Assembly (NCBI RefSeq): GCF_000224335.1 | Contig: NZ_AFXZ01000002.1 | Coordinates: 124,001 to 188,000, forward strand | Direction: 5' to 3' | Source of the DNA: Bizionia argentinensis JUB59 | GTDB taxonomy: Bacteria > Bacteroidota > Bacteroidia > Flavobacteriales > Flavobacteriaceae | Length of the DNA: 64,000 nt | In this document: positions 1 to 8,952 of the stretch, one piece after another | Position numbering within the stretch: the first letter of the stretch is position 1 | How the letters are laid out: every line of letters begins with the position of its first letter | Position numbers and translations under genes: made by a program | The notes under the pieces: model-generated | Told to the model about the DNA's origin: nothing | The model's database searches: none | Seen by the model: only the letters and a program-made list of their open reading frames with translations

Positions 1-105
1 AAATTTAAAACCCTGTTTATCTGGACCGCGAAATTTGGTGCGTTCTAGCTTATCTTGAAGCTGACTTTTAGTGTATATTATTGTTGATCCGTAAATTCCG
101 CACAT
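1..105 (-). CDS. asnB: Asparagine synthase (glutamine-hydrolysing), N-terminal fragment
   Basis: The complement reads from an ATG at 105 off the left edge, so only the first 35 codons are present. The protein begins MCGIYG, the signature of class II (Ntn) glutamine amidotransferases, in which Cys2 becomes the N-terminal nucleophile. A later Arg-Gly-Pro-Asp segment fits the R-G-P-D found near the N-terminus of asparagine synthase B. The enzyme would make Asn from Asp using Gln and ATP; copies inside polysaccharide clusters are often thought to amidate sugar carboxylates. Its start lies two bases after the stop of the O-antigen ligase-like gene, so it is the downstream gene of the same minus-strand operon. 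The call rests on the N-terminus only, and another class II amidotransferase cannot be excluded. Confidence 0.8.
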   Translation of the reverse strand, partial: MCGIYGSTIIYTKSQLQDKLERTKFRGPDKQGFKF

Positions 106-107
106 AA

Positions 108-1220
108 TTATTCTTCTATATTTTCGACCTCTAAAGGTATTTCTTGTCGTACTTTATGATACAACCAAATGGACACAAAAAGGACATCGTATTTTTCAAA
201 ATAGTTGTGGGCTACCATCAGGTAACCAACTATGGCTATGGCTAAGTAAGCGTATTCCTGGTTTTTTCGTAAATATTTAAAACTTCTAATAGTCATAGCC
301 AAATAGATAATAACAATTAATAAAAAGGCTATAATACCAGCCTCTCCTAAAACCATTAAAAATGTATTGTGCACGCCGTATTCCACCGTTACTAAACTTG
401 ATGCACCACGCATAGATTTATAACCAGCACCTGCAATAATATTATTTGTTATAAGATCGGAAAAATAGAACCAAGTTTCGTCCCGAGAACCTTCCGTTAT
501 GGTTTGTGTCTCTATTTCTTCGCTGCTGCTAAACACACTTTTTAAGGCAGAAAAGCGTGCTTTATTTAGCTGGAGAGTGGAGGCTGTAAAAATAAAAACT
601 AACGCGATAGAGCCAATAGCAAGAGTTTGAATGTTTTTTTTATTTGCAAAAATAGAAACTAAATTAATGACAACTAAAAATAATAGAAAAGAACGCGAAA
701 GTGTAAAAATACCACAAACAATTAGCGTAAACTGAATAAGTAGTTTTAGTTTATAATTTTTAATGATATAAGATAAAGTAAATCCAAATAAGCATATAAA
801 TCCGGCTTTATTCGCATTGAGATAAAAACCGCCATATCGCCCAAAAGAATCTGGGAAAACTATAGCATTCACGGCAATGCTTAAAGCACCAATGAGCAGA
901 AATATAAGTAATTCTGTATCTGTTGTTTTTTTTGTAATTTGATTAACACATATTATAAATATAAAATATCGAACGGCATCCTTTATTAGTTCTGTTGTAT
1001 CTCCAGAATACTGTAGTCCAGAAAATATAAAAAAGCAAATTCCCAAAACAATAAATGGCCAAACAGGTTTAGATTTTTCAGCAAAAAAGAAGTAAATAAT
1101 TACCGAAACAAATAACAGTAAATTAGTAATGGAACCGAATAACGGTCCAAGATAATGTAAACTAAACGTGGGGATGTTTAGGAGTATTAAAGTTAATGCT
1201 ATGTATTTTAATATTTTCAT
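108..1220 (-). CDS. O-antigen ligase/polymerase-like membrane protein
   Basis: This 370-residue protein is almost entirely hydrophobic helices (about ten membrane segments), with one large polar loop around residues 220-285 that contains an EGSRDETW stretch followed by GAGYKS and GVHNTFL. Long periplasmic loops of this type, with an arginine and a late His-Asn, are typical of the Wzy_C/O-antigen ligase superfamily, which polymerises or ligates lipid-linked polysaccharide at the outer face of the inner membrane. Its place between a flippase gene and asparagine synthase, next to two glycosyltransferases, supports a role in surface polysaccharide assembly. Ligase (WaaL) and polymerase (Wzy) cannot be told apart from sequence alone. 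Confidence 0.75.
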   Translation of the reverse strand: MKILKYIALTLILLNIPTFSLHYLGPLFGSITNLLLFVSVIIYFFFAEKSKPVWPFIVLGICFFIFSGLQYSGDTTELIKDAVRYFIFIICVNQITKKTTDTELLIFLLIGALSIAVNAIVFPDSFGRYGGFYLNANKAGFICLFGFTLSYIIKNYKLKLLIQFTLIVCGIFTLSRSFLLFLVVINLVSIFANKKNIQTLAIGSIALVFIFTASTLQLNKARFSALKSVFSSSEEIETQTITEGSRDETWFYFSDLITNNIIAGAGYKSMRGASSLVTVEYGVHNTFLMVLGEAGIIAFLLIVIIYLAMTIRSFKYLRKNQEYAYLAIAIVGYLMVAHNYFEKYDVLFVSIWLYHKVRQEIPLEVENIEE

Positions 1221-1230
1221 ATATTAAAGC

Positions 1231-2571
1231 TTAACTCGTTAAAAGTTGTTTTTGTTTGTTAGTATATTTATAAAATACAAATATTTTTAAAACTTGAATA
1301 ATCGTAGTACATAAGGCAATGCCAATCAGTCCAATCCAATTCATTAAAATAAAATCTAATATAATATTTAAGAGCATACTACCTAAAGAGACATAAGCCA
1401 TAAAAGCATTTTTATTAATGCTTGTAAGAAATTTGACAAATAAATTTCCGCATATAATAAACGGCACGCCAACTAAATATATAATTTGAATTTTGGATAC
1501 GATAGCGGTATCATTAGCAGTGAAACTGTTCCTTTCAAACAACAGCGCTACTATTTCTGTTGAAAATATACTGACAATTATCATTATAATCATGAGTACA
1601 ATAAAAATCCATTTATTGAGTAAAAACAAAGTTTTAAATGATTTTTTGGGGTCATCTATGGTTAATTTAGAGAAATAGGGCAAGAGAACATTTCCCAACG
1701 CAATAATAAATATAGTGGTGAAGAATGCTGGAATTTTCATACCGTAATTCAAAGCCGCAATAGAACCTACAATAAGTTGAGCTGCAAAATATTGGTCCGT
1801 TACAGGAATTAATCCTGTTAAAAATCCTGATGATACTTTTGCTGGAACTTGCTTGAACATCAAAATTGCATTTGGACTTTTAAAATCTGGTTTTTCTAAT
1901 TTCAAAATACGTTTTCGTAATGAAATTAACACTAAAAAGAATAATTGCAGAATGCTTCCTATTAGCATGCCAATAGCTAGAACACTCGTGCCAAGTTCCT
2001 TTTTATAAAAAACAACGCAAATAATCATTACGATGGATGTTATAATTGGGTATAGAGAAGAGTAGGTGAATTCGCCATAAATATTTAATAAGCCGCTTAC
2101 TAAAGAAGTTAAACCCCAAAGTAAAATACAGGGTAATAAATAATAAAACTGGACAATAATTAGATCGTAATAACTAGATGTGTGACCGAAAAAGAACAGT
2201 TCTAAAAAAACATCGGTAAATAGATACGCTATAACCATAAATACCACGGAGGTGATTATTGTTATTGCAAAACTGGCAGATTGAAATGCTCCAATATTTT
2301 TATTTGTCTTCTCCTCGGTAATATAATTGGGTATAAAAACCGATTTAAAGGCGCTTAAAAAAACGGAATTAATAAAGCCTGGAACAAGTAAAGCTATAAA
2401 AAAGGTGTCAAGCATTTCTGACAAACCAAACTCACCAGCTATAACAACTTCTTTATAGAAACCAAAAACTTTTACAACAATAGAAATAACACCAACGATA
2501 ATTATATTGGTTGCTATTGCATTGTTCTTAATCCTTTTTAATAAGGAAATAATAAATTGTTTCGCTTTCAA
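1231..2571 (-). CDS. MurJ/MviN-type lipid-linked oligosaccharide flippase
   Basis: A 446-residue polytopic membrane protein with about 12-14 helices. The N-terminal part (GFYKEVVIAGEFGLSEMLD, then FKSVFIPNYI near residue 80) has the characteristic pattern of the MviN/MurJ branch of the MOP exporter superfamily. MurJ proper flips lipid II. This copy is shorter than most MurJ and sits in a polysaccharide cluster, so a Wzx-like role in flipping an undecaprenyl-linked repeat unit is the more likely inference. It lies 10 bp after the ligase-like gene in genomic order and 2 bp from the GT2 gene, consistent with one minus-strand operon running from 4665 down. Confidence 0.8.
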   Translation of the reverse strand: MKAKQFIISLLKRIKNNAIATNIIIVGVISIVVKVFGFYKEVVIAGEFGLSEMLDTFFIALLVPGFINSVFLSAFKSVFIPNYITEEKTNKNIGAFQSASFAITIITSVVFMVIAYLFTDVFLELFFFGHTSSYYDLIIVQFYYLLPCILLWGLTSLVSGLLNIYGEFTYSSLYPIITSIVMIICVVFYKKELGTSVLAIGMLIGSILQLFFLVLISLRKRILKLEKPDFKSPNAILMFKQVPAKVSSGFLTGLIPVTDQYFAAQLIVGSIAALNYGMKIPAFFTTIFIIALGNVLLPYFSKLTIDDPKKSFKTLFLLNKWIFIVLMIIMIIVSIFSTEIVALLFERNSFTANDTAIVSKIQIIYLVGVPFIICGNLFVKFLTSINKNAFMAYVSLGSMLLNIILDFILMNWIGLIGIALCTTIIQVLKIFVFYKYTNKQKQLLTS

Positions 2572-2573
2572 AA

Positions 2574-3530
2574 TCAGGTGTTTTTTAAAAGTGATTTAAA
2601 TGGCCAAACCATTATAAATAAGAGTTTCAGTAGTAATGAATCTATAGATTTCAAATAAGCTGATAATTGTAATTCTAAATAATAAGCAGCTCTAGATAAG
2701 GTAAGAATACGTTTTATAAACAGTTTGGGTTCTTTGGTAATGTAGTCCATATAATGCCAGTTAAGAATACATATTGAGTATAAGGCCATTCCAAATGCAT
2801 CTTTTTTATGATTTTGAATTGAAATTGCATTTTCTGTATCTAAATAATAAATTCTTAAAATGTCGTTTATATATTTAGTTTCAAAGCCTTGTTTACCAAT
2901 CAGTTCCCATATAATTCCTTCAGGAATATAACCTTTGGAAAAAATAGCATCGTTTACAGTGATGCCTCTTAAAATTTCAGTTTTAGTAAAACCCCATTTT
3001 TCTGTGGCTTCATGATGTTCCAGTTGACGTTTGAATGTGGAACTATAATAAGGTTGTTTTTCAAACTCTTTACCTACTAATTGTCCGTTTTGGTCTTGAC
3101 ACAAGCATGTTACACCACTTATTTTTGATTTTAAAGTATCTGGAATACTTTCATATGCTGTATTGAATTGCTCTAAAGCACTTGGAACACAGGCGTCATC
3201 AGAATCAAATGGTAGTATAAATTCTCCTTTAGCTACTTGAATTGCCTGTATAAAACAAGCCATTTTATGCCTGTTTTGTTTGTTATTAATATAGGTTACT
3301 GGAAAACTTGCTTTTTCTCGTAATTCGTTAATTTTTTCATGAGAATGATCTGTAGATCCGTCGTTTATAATAATCATTTCAAAATCTCTAAATGTCTGAC
3401 TTTCCAATGATTTAAAAACACGATCTAAAGTATCTGTTCGATTATAAACCGGCGTGAATATTGTAAAGCGATACTGAAAACTTAATTTTTCAGAGGGCGA
3501 ATATGTGGGAATAAATGTTCGTAACTCCAT
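2574..3530 (-). CDS. Family 2 glycosyltransferase
   Basis: The 318-residue protein opens with a GT-A fold: FTIFTPVYNRTDTLDRVF at about residues 23-40, IIINDGSTD near residue 55, and a DSDD motif around residue 110 that would bind the metal and nucleotide-sugar. These are hallmarks of GT2 enzymes, which add a sugar from a nucleotide donor to a growing glycan at the cytoplasmic membrane face. The C-terminal 100 residues are hydrophobic in part and may associate with the membrane. Donor and acceptor cannot be read from the sequence. It abuts the GT4 gene (1 bp between them). Confidence 0.85.
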   Translation of the reverse strand: MELRTFIPTYSPSEKLSFQYRFTIFTPVYNRTDTLDRVFKSLESQTFRDFEMIIINDGSTDHSHEKINELREKASFPVTYINNKQNRHKMACFIQAIQVAKGEFILPFDSDDACVPSALEQFNTAYESIPDTLKSKISGVTCLCQDQNGQLVGKEFEKQPYYSSTFKRQLEHHEATEKWGFTKTEILRGITVNDAIFSKGYIPEGIIWELIGKQGFETKYINDILRIYYLDTENAISIQNHKKDAFGMALYSICILNWHYMDYITKEPKLFIKRILTLSRAAYYLELQLSAYLKSIDSLLLKLLFIMVWPFKSLLKNT

Positions 3531-3531
3531 G

Positions 3532-4665
3532 TTAGATTTTTAAAGCTGTATCTATTATTAGTTTCCATTGTGATTTAATAATAGCGATTTCGTAATTTCT
3601 AGTTGACTCTTTAGCATCTATACCTAGGTTTTTTCTCAAATTTGGATTTTCTATAAGACGCTTTAGTTCTACTTTTAAAGCATTTTTATCACCTACAGGA
3701 ATAAGTAAACCATTTTTACCAGAATCTATTATTTCAGATGGGCCTGAAGGACAGTTTGTTGACACGCAAGGTAAACCAAAAGCCATAGCTTCGGTAAGTG
3801 TATTTGGGAATCCTTCATAATTAGAGGTGAAGGCAAATATACCGGCACGATTGTAGAAATCTTGTACATTGTTAACGGTGCCTATTAAGTCAATGCGATC
3901 TTCAGCTTGGTATTTTTTAATAAGTAACTCCAGTTCATTGCGTAGACGACCTTCACCAATTATAATTAGTTTCCAATGGTCAATATCTAATTCACAAAAA
4001 GCTTCAATTAACATTTTATGATTTTTTACAGCTGTTAAGCGACCAACACTCAAAACAATGTGCTCTCCCTTAATATTACTATCCTGAAAATTCAGCATGG
4101 ATTCAGATAGCGGATTTCTTATAATATTAATTTTAGAAGGGCCCAGAAATTCTTCAAAATACGTTTTTATCACTCGGGTTTGAACAATTAACTTTCCACA
4201 GTAGGGATAAACTTGACGTCTTATTTTAGACCATAAATTAGTTAAACTACTATATTCTGGATGTGTACGCTCACTTATAATATTTGGTATATTTAATAAT
4301 TGACTAGCAATAATGGTGTAAATGTTTGTGGTAGTCATAAAACCAATAGCTAAATCAGCTTTTTCTTTTTTAAGAATAATATAAATACGCCTGATCAATT
4401 TATAGTTGATTGCAAGTGAGTGTAAGATGTGTTTTTTATTACTATATGTCAGTTTACAAGACACAAGTTGCACACGCTCATCCAATGAGTAAAATGGTTT
4501 ATTATTATAAAGCGTAATTATTAAAACATGATAATCTTCTACAAACGCATTGGCCAATGTGCTAACAACGCGCTCTGCACCTCCAGGTGTTAAACTGGAA
4601 ATAATAAAGGCAATTTTAGGTTTTGCTAAAAATGGGGCAATTTTTTTAGATTTCTTAATTGGCAT
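3532..4665 (-). CDS. Family 4 glycosyltransferase
   Basis: A 377-residue GT-B enzyme. The N-terminal donor/acceptor domain starts with the loop LTPGGAERVVSTLANAF (about residues 24-40), typical of GT4. The C-terminal domain carries the retaining EX7E motif in EGFPNTLTEAMAFGLPCVS (about residues 283-301) after ILSVGRLT-type sequence at the domain start. GT4 enzymes transfer hexoses or N-acetylhexosamines with retention of configuration. It is the first gene of the visible minus-strand polysaccharide operon, with a 382-bp divergent spacer upstream that separates it from the T9SS protein gene. Confidence 0.87.
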   Translation of the reverse strand: MPIKKSKKIAPFLAKPKIAFIISSLTPGGAERVVSTLANAFVEDYHVLIITLYNNKPFYSLDERVQLVSCKLTYSNKKHILHSLAINYKLIRRIYIILKKEKADLAIGFMTTTNIYTIIASQLLNIPNIISERTHPEYSSLTNLWSKIRRQVYPYCGKLIVQTRVIKTYFEEFLGPSKINIIRNPLSESMLNFQDSNIKGEHIVLSVGRLTAVKNHKMLIEAFCELDIDHWKLIIIGEGRLRNELELLIKKYQAEDRIDLIGTVNNVQDFYNRAGIFAFTSNYEGFPNTLTEAMAFGLPCVSTNCPSGPSEIIDSGKNGLLIPVGDKNALKVELKRLIENPNLRKNLGIDAKESTRNYEIAIIKSQWKLIIDTALKI

Positions 4666-5047
4666 AGAGATAAATTAATAGCCCAATAAAAGTAGAGATT
4701 TTTTTAATTAAACTACGGGGAGTGGGCATTAATTAGATTAACGACAGATTTACAATATTAACAGCATGATTATAGTCCGTTTTTTGTAGATAAACTGTTG
4801 ATACATAGTTTTGAGTAAGAACATCTAAACTTAAATTTAGAACGTATATTTAGTATTCTCCCATATTAACTAAAATTCAAAATATTTACTATTTCATCGA
4901 TTAAAAGTACAAAAAGTACTACAAAATGCATTTTGAGTAATTTGTTTCTTACACAAATGATGCATTTCATCGAATATTTGATGAAAAAGTGTTTTATTAC
5001 TAGGCCGAATCCATAGTTTCGCACTGATTAATAGCAAATTACATTTA
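4666..5047. promoter_or_regulatory. Divergent 382-bp spacer with palindromes
   Basis: No gene is visible here. The spacer separates the polysaccharide operon (leftward) from the T9SS surface protein (rightward). It contains a perfect 14-bp palindrome CAAAATGCATTTTG at 4922-4935, the motif ATTTCATCGA twice (4891-4900 and 4964-4973), and an inverted repeat TTTCATC-8-GATGAAA at 4965-4986. A near-match to the -7 element (TAGTTTCG, about 5014-5021) lies upstream of the rightward gene. The repeated motif and palindromes could bind a shared regulator; no regulator is encoded next to them. Confidence 0.4.
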
Positions 5048-7228
5048 ATGAAGACAGAAAATAGAAGGAGGTTTCTTGTAAAAGGAATTTTAGTATGTAT
5101 TTTATCAGTATTATTTACCTCAAATAGTATGAATGGTCAATCTTATCCTGACCGAGAACAATTACCGAATGTTAAATATAAAGATTACAAGAAACCCAAT
5201 ACACCATTTCCAGGGTATTTAGAAACATTTAACGAACCACTTTCAGGAAGTTCTATTACTAGAATTACAGATAGTGAAGTGTTTGGTGTTAAAAATCAAC
5301 GTTTAAGACATAACTACAGTAAAGACCAAACTTGGAACAGTGATGAAACCCTAATTAAAATGGCTGGATATCCAGCTGCAATTTTAGATGCTAAAACCTA
5401 CGAGTTTTTATACTGGAGTAGTATTCCTAGTTATGGACGTTGGTCTAACCTTCAACCAAATATTATTTACGGAACTGCTGGGAAAACCTTTGTTTCTCAT
5501 AATGTAAAAACTAATAAACGAACAGTTTTGCACACATTCTCGAAATACGCATCAGTTGACTTTGGCTTTGGTGAAGGTAATCAAGACAAATTTGATAGGT
5601 ATGTTGGATTAATTGGTCGTAATGGAAGTGATCGGACACTTATAGTTTATGATATTAAGAACAATGTTGTTACGGGAACAAAAAACATTGGTTCGTCAGG
5701 GGTGCTAGATTGGTTTTCAGTCTCTCAATTAGGAGGTTTTGCTGTTGTGCAGTATCGTGATAATGGTCTTGGCTCCAGGGAAGGTATAAAATCCTATAAC
5801 GTTAAGATGCAAAATGAAATCAATGTATATGCTACTACTCAGCATGGTGATTTAGGTGTCGATGCTTATGGTAACGAAGTTATTGTAGAATATGGTAATA
5901 AACCAGAATGGGACGCAAAGCATAGTTTATATATGGCTAGACTAGATGGAGGTGGATCCACTTTATTGTTTCCTTATATAAACAACAAAGGTATTTGGGG
6001 TGGACATATTTCAACTAGGAATACAAATAGGCCAGGATGGGCTTATATCACTGAACAATGTTGTCCAGATAATCCTGTTGCTCCAGCAGAAATTTTTGCC
6101 ATTAAATTAGATGGTTCAGGCACAATTGAGCGTTATGGAAAACATAATGCATGGCCATCAACCTATTTACATGAAACACAAATAGTACCAAATAGAGATG
6201 GTACAAAAATGATATTTGCTAGTAATTGGGGTAATGCAACTGTTATGAACCAAAATGCGCCGCCCGCGTTTGTTCTTGAATATCCACAAGGCAAACAAGA
6301 TTTGAGCGTTAATGCTGGGAATGATGTTGAAGTATGTCAAGGTGAATTTACCAACTTAACCGCTTACGGAAAAGGTGGGACTAATTTCTCTTGGAGTACA
6401 GGAGAAACAACCAAAAATATAGAAGTTAACCCAAAAAAAACAACAACCTATACGGTTACCTTAACCAATGCTTCAGGAGCTAGCGTAACAGATCAAGTAG
6501 TAGTTACTGTAAATGTTATTCCAGTTGCCAATGCTGGTAATAATGTTAGTATCGTTGAGGGCGAATTGGTTACCTTAACAGCCTCTGGTGGAACTACTTA
6601 TTTGTGGAATACCAATGAAACCACGGCTAGTATAGAAGTTAATCCTACGGAAACAACAACGTATACGGTTCAAGTTATAAAAAATGGTTGTTCAGCTGAA
6701 GATACAGTAATGGTATCAGTAGCGCCCTTGCCCATAGGTGCCGATGCTGGTGACGATGTAGCTATTTGTTACGGAGAAAAGGTCATATTAACTGCATCGG
6801 GAGGATCAGATTATGTTTGGAGTACAGGTGAAACAACACAAAGTATTACTGTTAGTCCAGAGAAATCTACGCAGTACGAAGTAACTGTTTCTAATGGCTC
6901 TAATACAGATACAGATACAGATGTTGTAGAGGTAGTTGTAAATTCTTGTTTAAATACAGATTTGCCAATACTGGGGGAGATAGAGTTGTCCGTTTATCCT
7001 AATCCTGCAACAAGTGATATTACTGTGAAAGTATCTGGTATAGCGAATAATACAACTATCCGATTATATGATATGTTAGGACGGTTATTGCAAACGCAAA
7101 TAATTGGTGAAACATCTAACAATGCTATCACTAAAAAAATAAATGTTTCTAATTTACCAAGAGGTATGGTTTTAGTTTCTTTATTTCAAAATGGTAAAGT
7201 ATTTACTAAAAAAGTCATTTTGAATTAG
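5048..7228 (+). CDS. T9SS-secreted surface protein with propeller-like domain and three PKD/Ig-like repeats
   Basis: A 726-residue exported protein. Residues 1-30 form a signal peptide (basic start, hydrophobic core, likely cut near NGQ). Residues about 40-410 look like a beta-propeller or carbohydrate-lyase-like domain with repeated W-rich strands; I do not recognise a catalytic signature. Three tandem repeats of about 73 residues follow (about 417-490, 492-562, 564-635), each starting with an NAGN/DAGD-type motif and carrying a W-(S/N)-T-x-E-T-T segment, as in PKD/Ig-like domains. Residues about 640-726 form a type A T9SS sorting domain (LSVYPNPATSDITV, then LYDMLGRLL and a final KKVILN). 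The protein would be exported by Sec, carried across the outer membrane by T9SS and attached to the surface. The substrate is unknown. Confidence 0.85.
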   Translation: MKTENRRRFLVKGILVCILSVLFTSNSMNGQSYPDREQLPNVKYKDYKKPNTPFPGYLETFNEPLSGSSITRITDSEVFGVKNQRLRHNYSKDQTWNSDETLIKMAGYPAAILDAKTYEFLYWSSIPSYGRWSNLQPNIIYGTAGKTFVSHNVKTNKRTVLHTFSKYASVDFGFGEGNQDKFDRYVGLIGRNGSDRTLIVYDIKNNVVTGTKNIGSSGVLDWFSVSQLGGFAVVQYRDNGLGSREGIKSYNVKMQNEINVYATTQHGDLGVDAYGNEVIVEYGNKPEWDAKHSLYMARLDGGGSTLLFPYINNKGIWGGHISTRNTNRPGWAYITEQCCPDNPVAPAEIFAIKLDGSGTIERYGKHNAWPSTYLHETQIVPNRDGTKMIFASNWGNATVMNQNAPPAFVLEYPQGKQDLSVNAGNDVEVCQGEFTNLTAYGKGGTNFSWSTGETTKNIEVNPKKTTTYTVTLTNASGASVTDQVVVTVNVIPVANAGNNVSIVEGELVTLTASGGTTYLWNTNETTASIEVNPTETTTYTVQVIKNGCSAEDTVMVSVAPLPIGADAGDDVAICYGEKVILTASGGSDYVWSTGETTQSITVSPEKSTQYEVTVSNGSNTDTDTDVVEVVVNSCLNTDLPILGEIELSVYPNPATSDITVKVSGIANNTTIRLYDMLGRLLQTQIIGETSNNAITKKINVSNLPRGMVLVSLFQNGKVFTKKVILN

Positions 7229-7247
7229 CACTTTAATTTAAAACATT

Positions 7248-7284
7248 AAAAAAGCTATCTAACTTTATTTTAGGTAGCTTTTTT
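7248..7284 (+). terminator. Rho-independent terminator after the T9SS protein gene
   Basis: A 13-bp stem (AAAAAAGCTATCT pairing with AGGTAGCTTTTTT, one G-U pair) with an 11-nt loop, ending in a T run. The A run on the other side lets it work for the convergent DUF4258 gene as well, whose stop codon overlaps its right edge. Confidence 0.85.
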
Positions 7285-7654
7285 ATTTCCAAATAACTTC
7301 AGTTATTGTAGCGATACTATCGCAATTTTCAATTTTCAAATCTAATTCCGCTTCTTTTGTTCTACCTTCTAAAAAATAAATACCACAAGGTTTCTTACGC
7401 GTGTCACTTTTAGAGAAATGAATATCGCCATATTTTAAAACTTGACGAATTGTAGCACTATCAATAGCATGAGCTTGAAATTCTTTTTCAGCACTAGGAC
7501 TAATATGAAGTGTTTTTGAGTTGATGTTTTTTAAAACTCGTGATTCTGGTCCATAATCACAGGATGTATTTTTACCTTTTAGAAAAAAAGCTAAAAGTAT
7601 TAAACCAATAGAAAATCCGCCTAGGTAATACCCAATACGATGTAATAATTTCAC
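7283..7654 (-). CDS. DUF4258 domain membrane-anchored protein
   Basis: A 123-residue protein with one N-terminal hydrophobic segment (about residues 7-25, ending in FFLKGKN) that looks like a signal anchor. The rest matches the DUF4258 pattern: a conserved Ser/His-Ala stretch (FQAHAIDSATIRQVLKYGDI) followed by strands of a small alpha/beta fold ending TITEVIWK. The function of DUF4258 is unknown; some members resemble toxin-like small RNase folds, but nothing here shows activity. It lies 35 bp downstream of alanine dehydrogenase on the same strand, so they may be co-transcribed. Confidence 0.65.
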   Translation of the reverse strand: MKLLHRIGYYLGGFSIGLILLAFFLKGKNTSCDYGPESRVLKNINSKTLHISPSAEKEFQAHAIDSATIRQVLKYGDIHFSKSDTRKKPCGIYFLEGRTKEAELDLKIENCDSIATITEVIWK

Positions 7655-7689
7655 AGTATACTATTTAAAAAATTAAGCAAAAAAAATGA

Positions 7690-8889
7690 CTAAAAAATCA
7701 ACAAATTAACATCGCTGTATTTTAAGTCGAACCATTCGCCAACGGATTTGCTGGTTAAAATGCCGTGGTAAAAATACAACCCATTTTTTAAACCGCGATC
7801 AAAACGCAAGGAATTTTCTAAACCGCCATCTTCAGCAATTTTTAAAAGGTAAGGTGTACAAATATTACTTATTGAAATAGATGCCGATCGGGAATATCGG
7901 GCGGGAATATTAGGCACACAATAATGTGTTACACCATGCTTTATAAAGGTTGGATTTTTATGAGTTGTAACTTCGCTAGATTCAAAACAACCACCCATAT
8001 CAATACTAACATCAATAATCACTGAACCTGTTTTCATATTTTGTACCATTGATTCTGTAACAATTATAGGTGCTCTGTTTTTTCCGCGTACTGCACCAAT
8101 AACCACATCGCAGCGTTTTAAAGCCTTAGATAAGTTTTTGGGTTGAAGTGTAGATGTAAAAACAGTTCGACCTAAATTGGTTTGAATGCAGCGTAATTTA
8201 GTTATAGAGTTGTCAAAAACTTTAATGTTAGCGCCAAGTCCAATAGCGCTTCTTGCAGCATATTCGCCAACCGTTCCTGCCCCTAGAATAACAACTTCAA
8301 TCGGTGGTACACCGCTAATGTTTCCAAATAAAAGACCGTTACCATTGTTAACGTTGCTTAAAAGTTCAGAAGCAATTAATACAGAAGCCGTTCCAGCAAT
8401 TTCACTTAAACTACGTACCGCTGGATATGCTCCGTCTTCATCTCGTATAAACTCGAATGCCAAAGCAGTAATACGCTTGGAAGCCAATGTTTCAAAATAT
8501 TTTTTGCTTTGAGTTTTCAGTTGTAATGCCGAAATAAGAATGGTTTGTGGATTAATTAATTTTATTTGATCCAGAGTAGGAGGTTCTACTTTTAAAATCA
8601 TGGGACACGCATAAACTTTTGCGGTATCTTTTGTTATTTCTGCACCAGCTTCACTATAATCCTTATCACTAAAATTGGCGCCTTTTCCTGCGCCTGACTC
8701 CATTAAAATTCGGTGCCCGTTACTAGTTATTGCAGATACAGCATCAGGTGTTAGGCAAACGCGTTTTTCTTGAAATGCTGTTTCTTTAGGGATACCAATA
8801 AAAAGCTCACCTTTTTTCTTGTAGATTTCCAGAGTTTCCTCTTGTGGAAGTAATTGCTGTTTCGTGAAAGGTGAAAATGATTTAGACAT
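7690..8889 (-). CDS. ald: Alanine dehydrogenase
   Basis: The 399-residue protein belongs to the alanine dehydrogenase/PNT family, which interconverts L-alanine and pyruvate plus ammonia with NAD. It has the N-terminal substrate domain (FIGIPKE near residue 32, with the KE and the following ERRV-like EKRVCLTP stretch) and the Rossmann motif VVILGAGTVGEYAA at about residue 200, followed by the conserved MKTGSVIIDVSIDMGG segment near 290. It lacks the membrane part of transhydrogenase, so it is the soluble enzyme. In cells it acts in amino-acid catabolism and ammonia assimilation in the cytoplasm. It is slightly longer at the N-terminus than classical 370-residue Ald, as is common in Flavobacteriaceae. 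Confidence 0.88.
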   Translation of the reverse strand: MSKSFSPFTKQQLLPQEETLEIYKKKGELFIGIPKETAFQEKRVCLTPDAVSAITSNGHRILMESGAGKGANFSDKDYSEAGAEITKDTAKVYACPMILKVEPPTLDQIKLINPQTILISALQLKTQSKKYFETLASKRITALAFEFIRDEDGAYPAVRSLSEIAGTASVLIASELLSNVNNGNGLLFGNISGVPPIEVVILGAGTVGEYAARSAIGLGANIKVFDNSITKLRCIQTNLGRTVFTSTLQPKNLSKALKRCDVVIGAVRGKNRAPIIVTESMVQNMKTGSVIIDVSIDMGGCFESSEVTTHKNPTFIKHGVTHYCVPNIPARYSRSASISISNICTPYLLKIAEDGGLENSLRFDRGLKNGLYFYHGILTSKSVGEWFDLKYSDVNLLIF

Positions 8890-8952
8890 AATTTAACGCA
8901 TTTATAGTGCAAGTCAAATTACGAATTAATTTTTGAAAGAATAAAGAGTTTT

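Noticed and set aside
8186-8512. 108-codon frame opposite alanine dehydrogenase
   Set aside because: Antisense shadow; the Ald frame has its full set of motifs.
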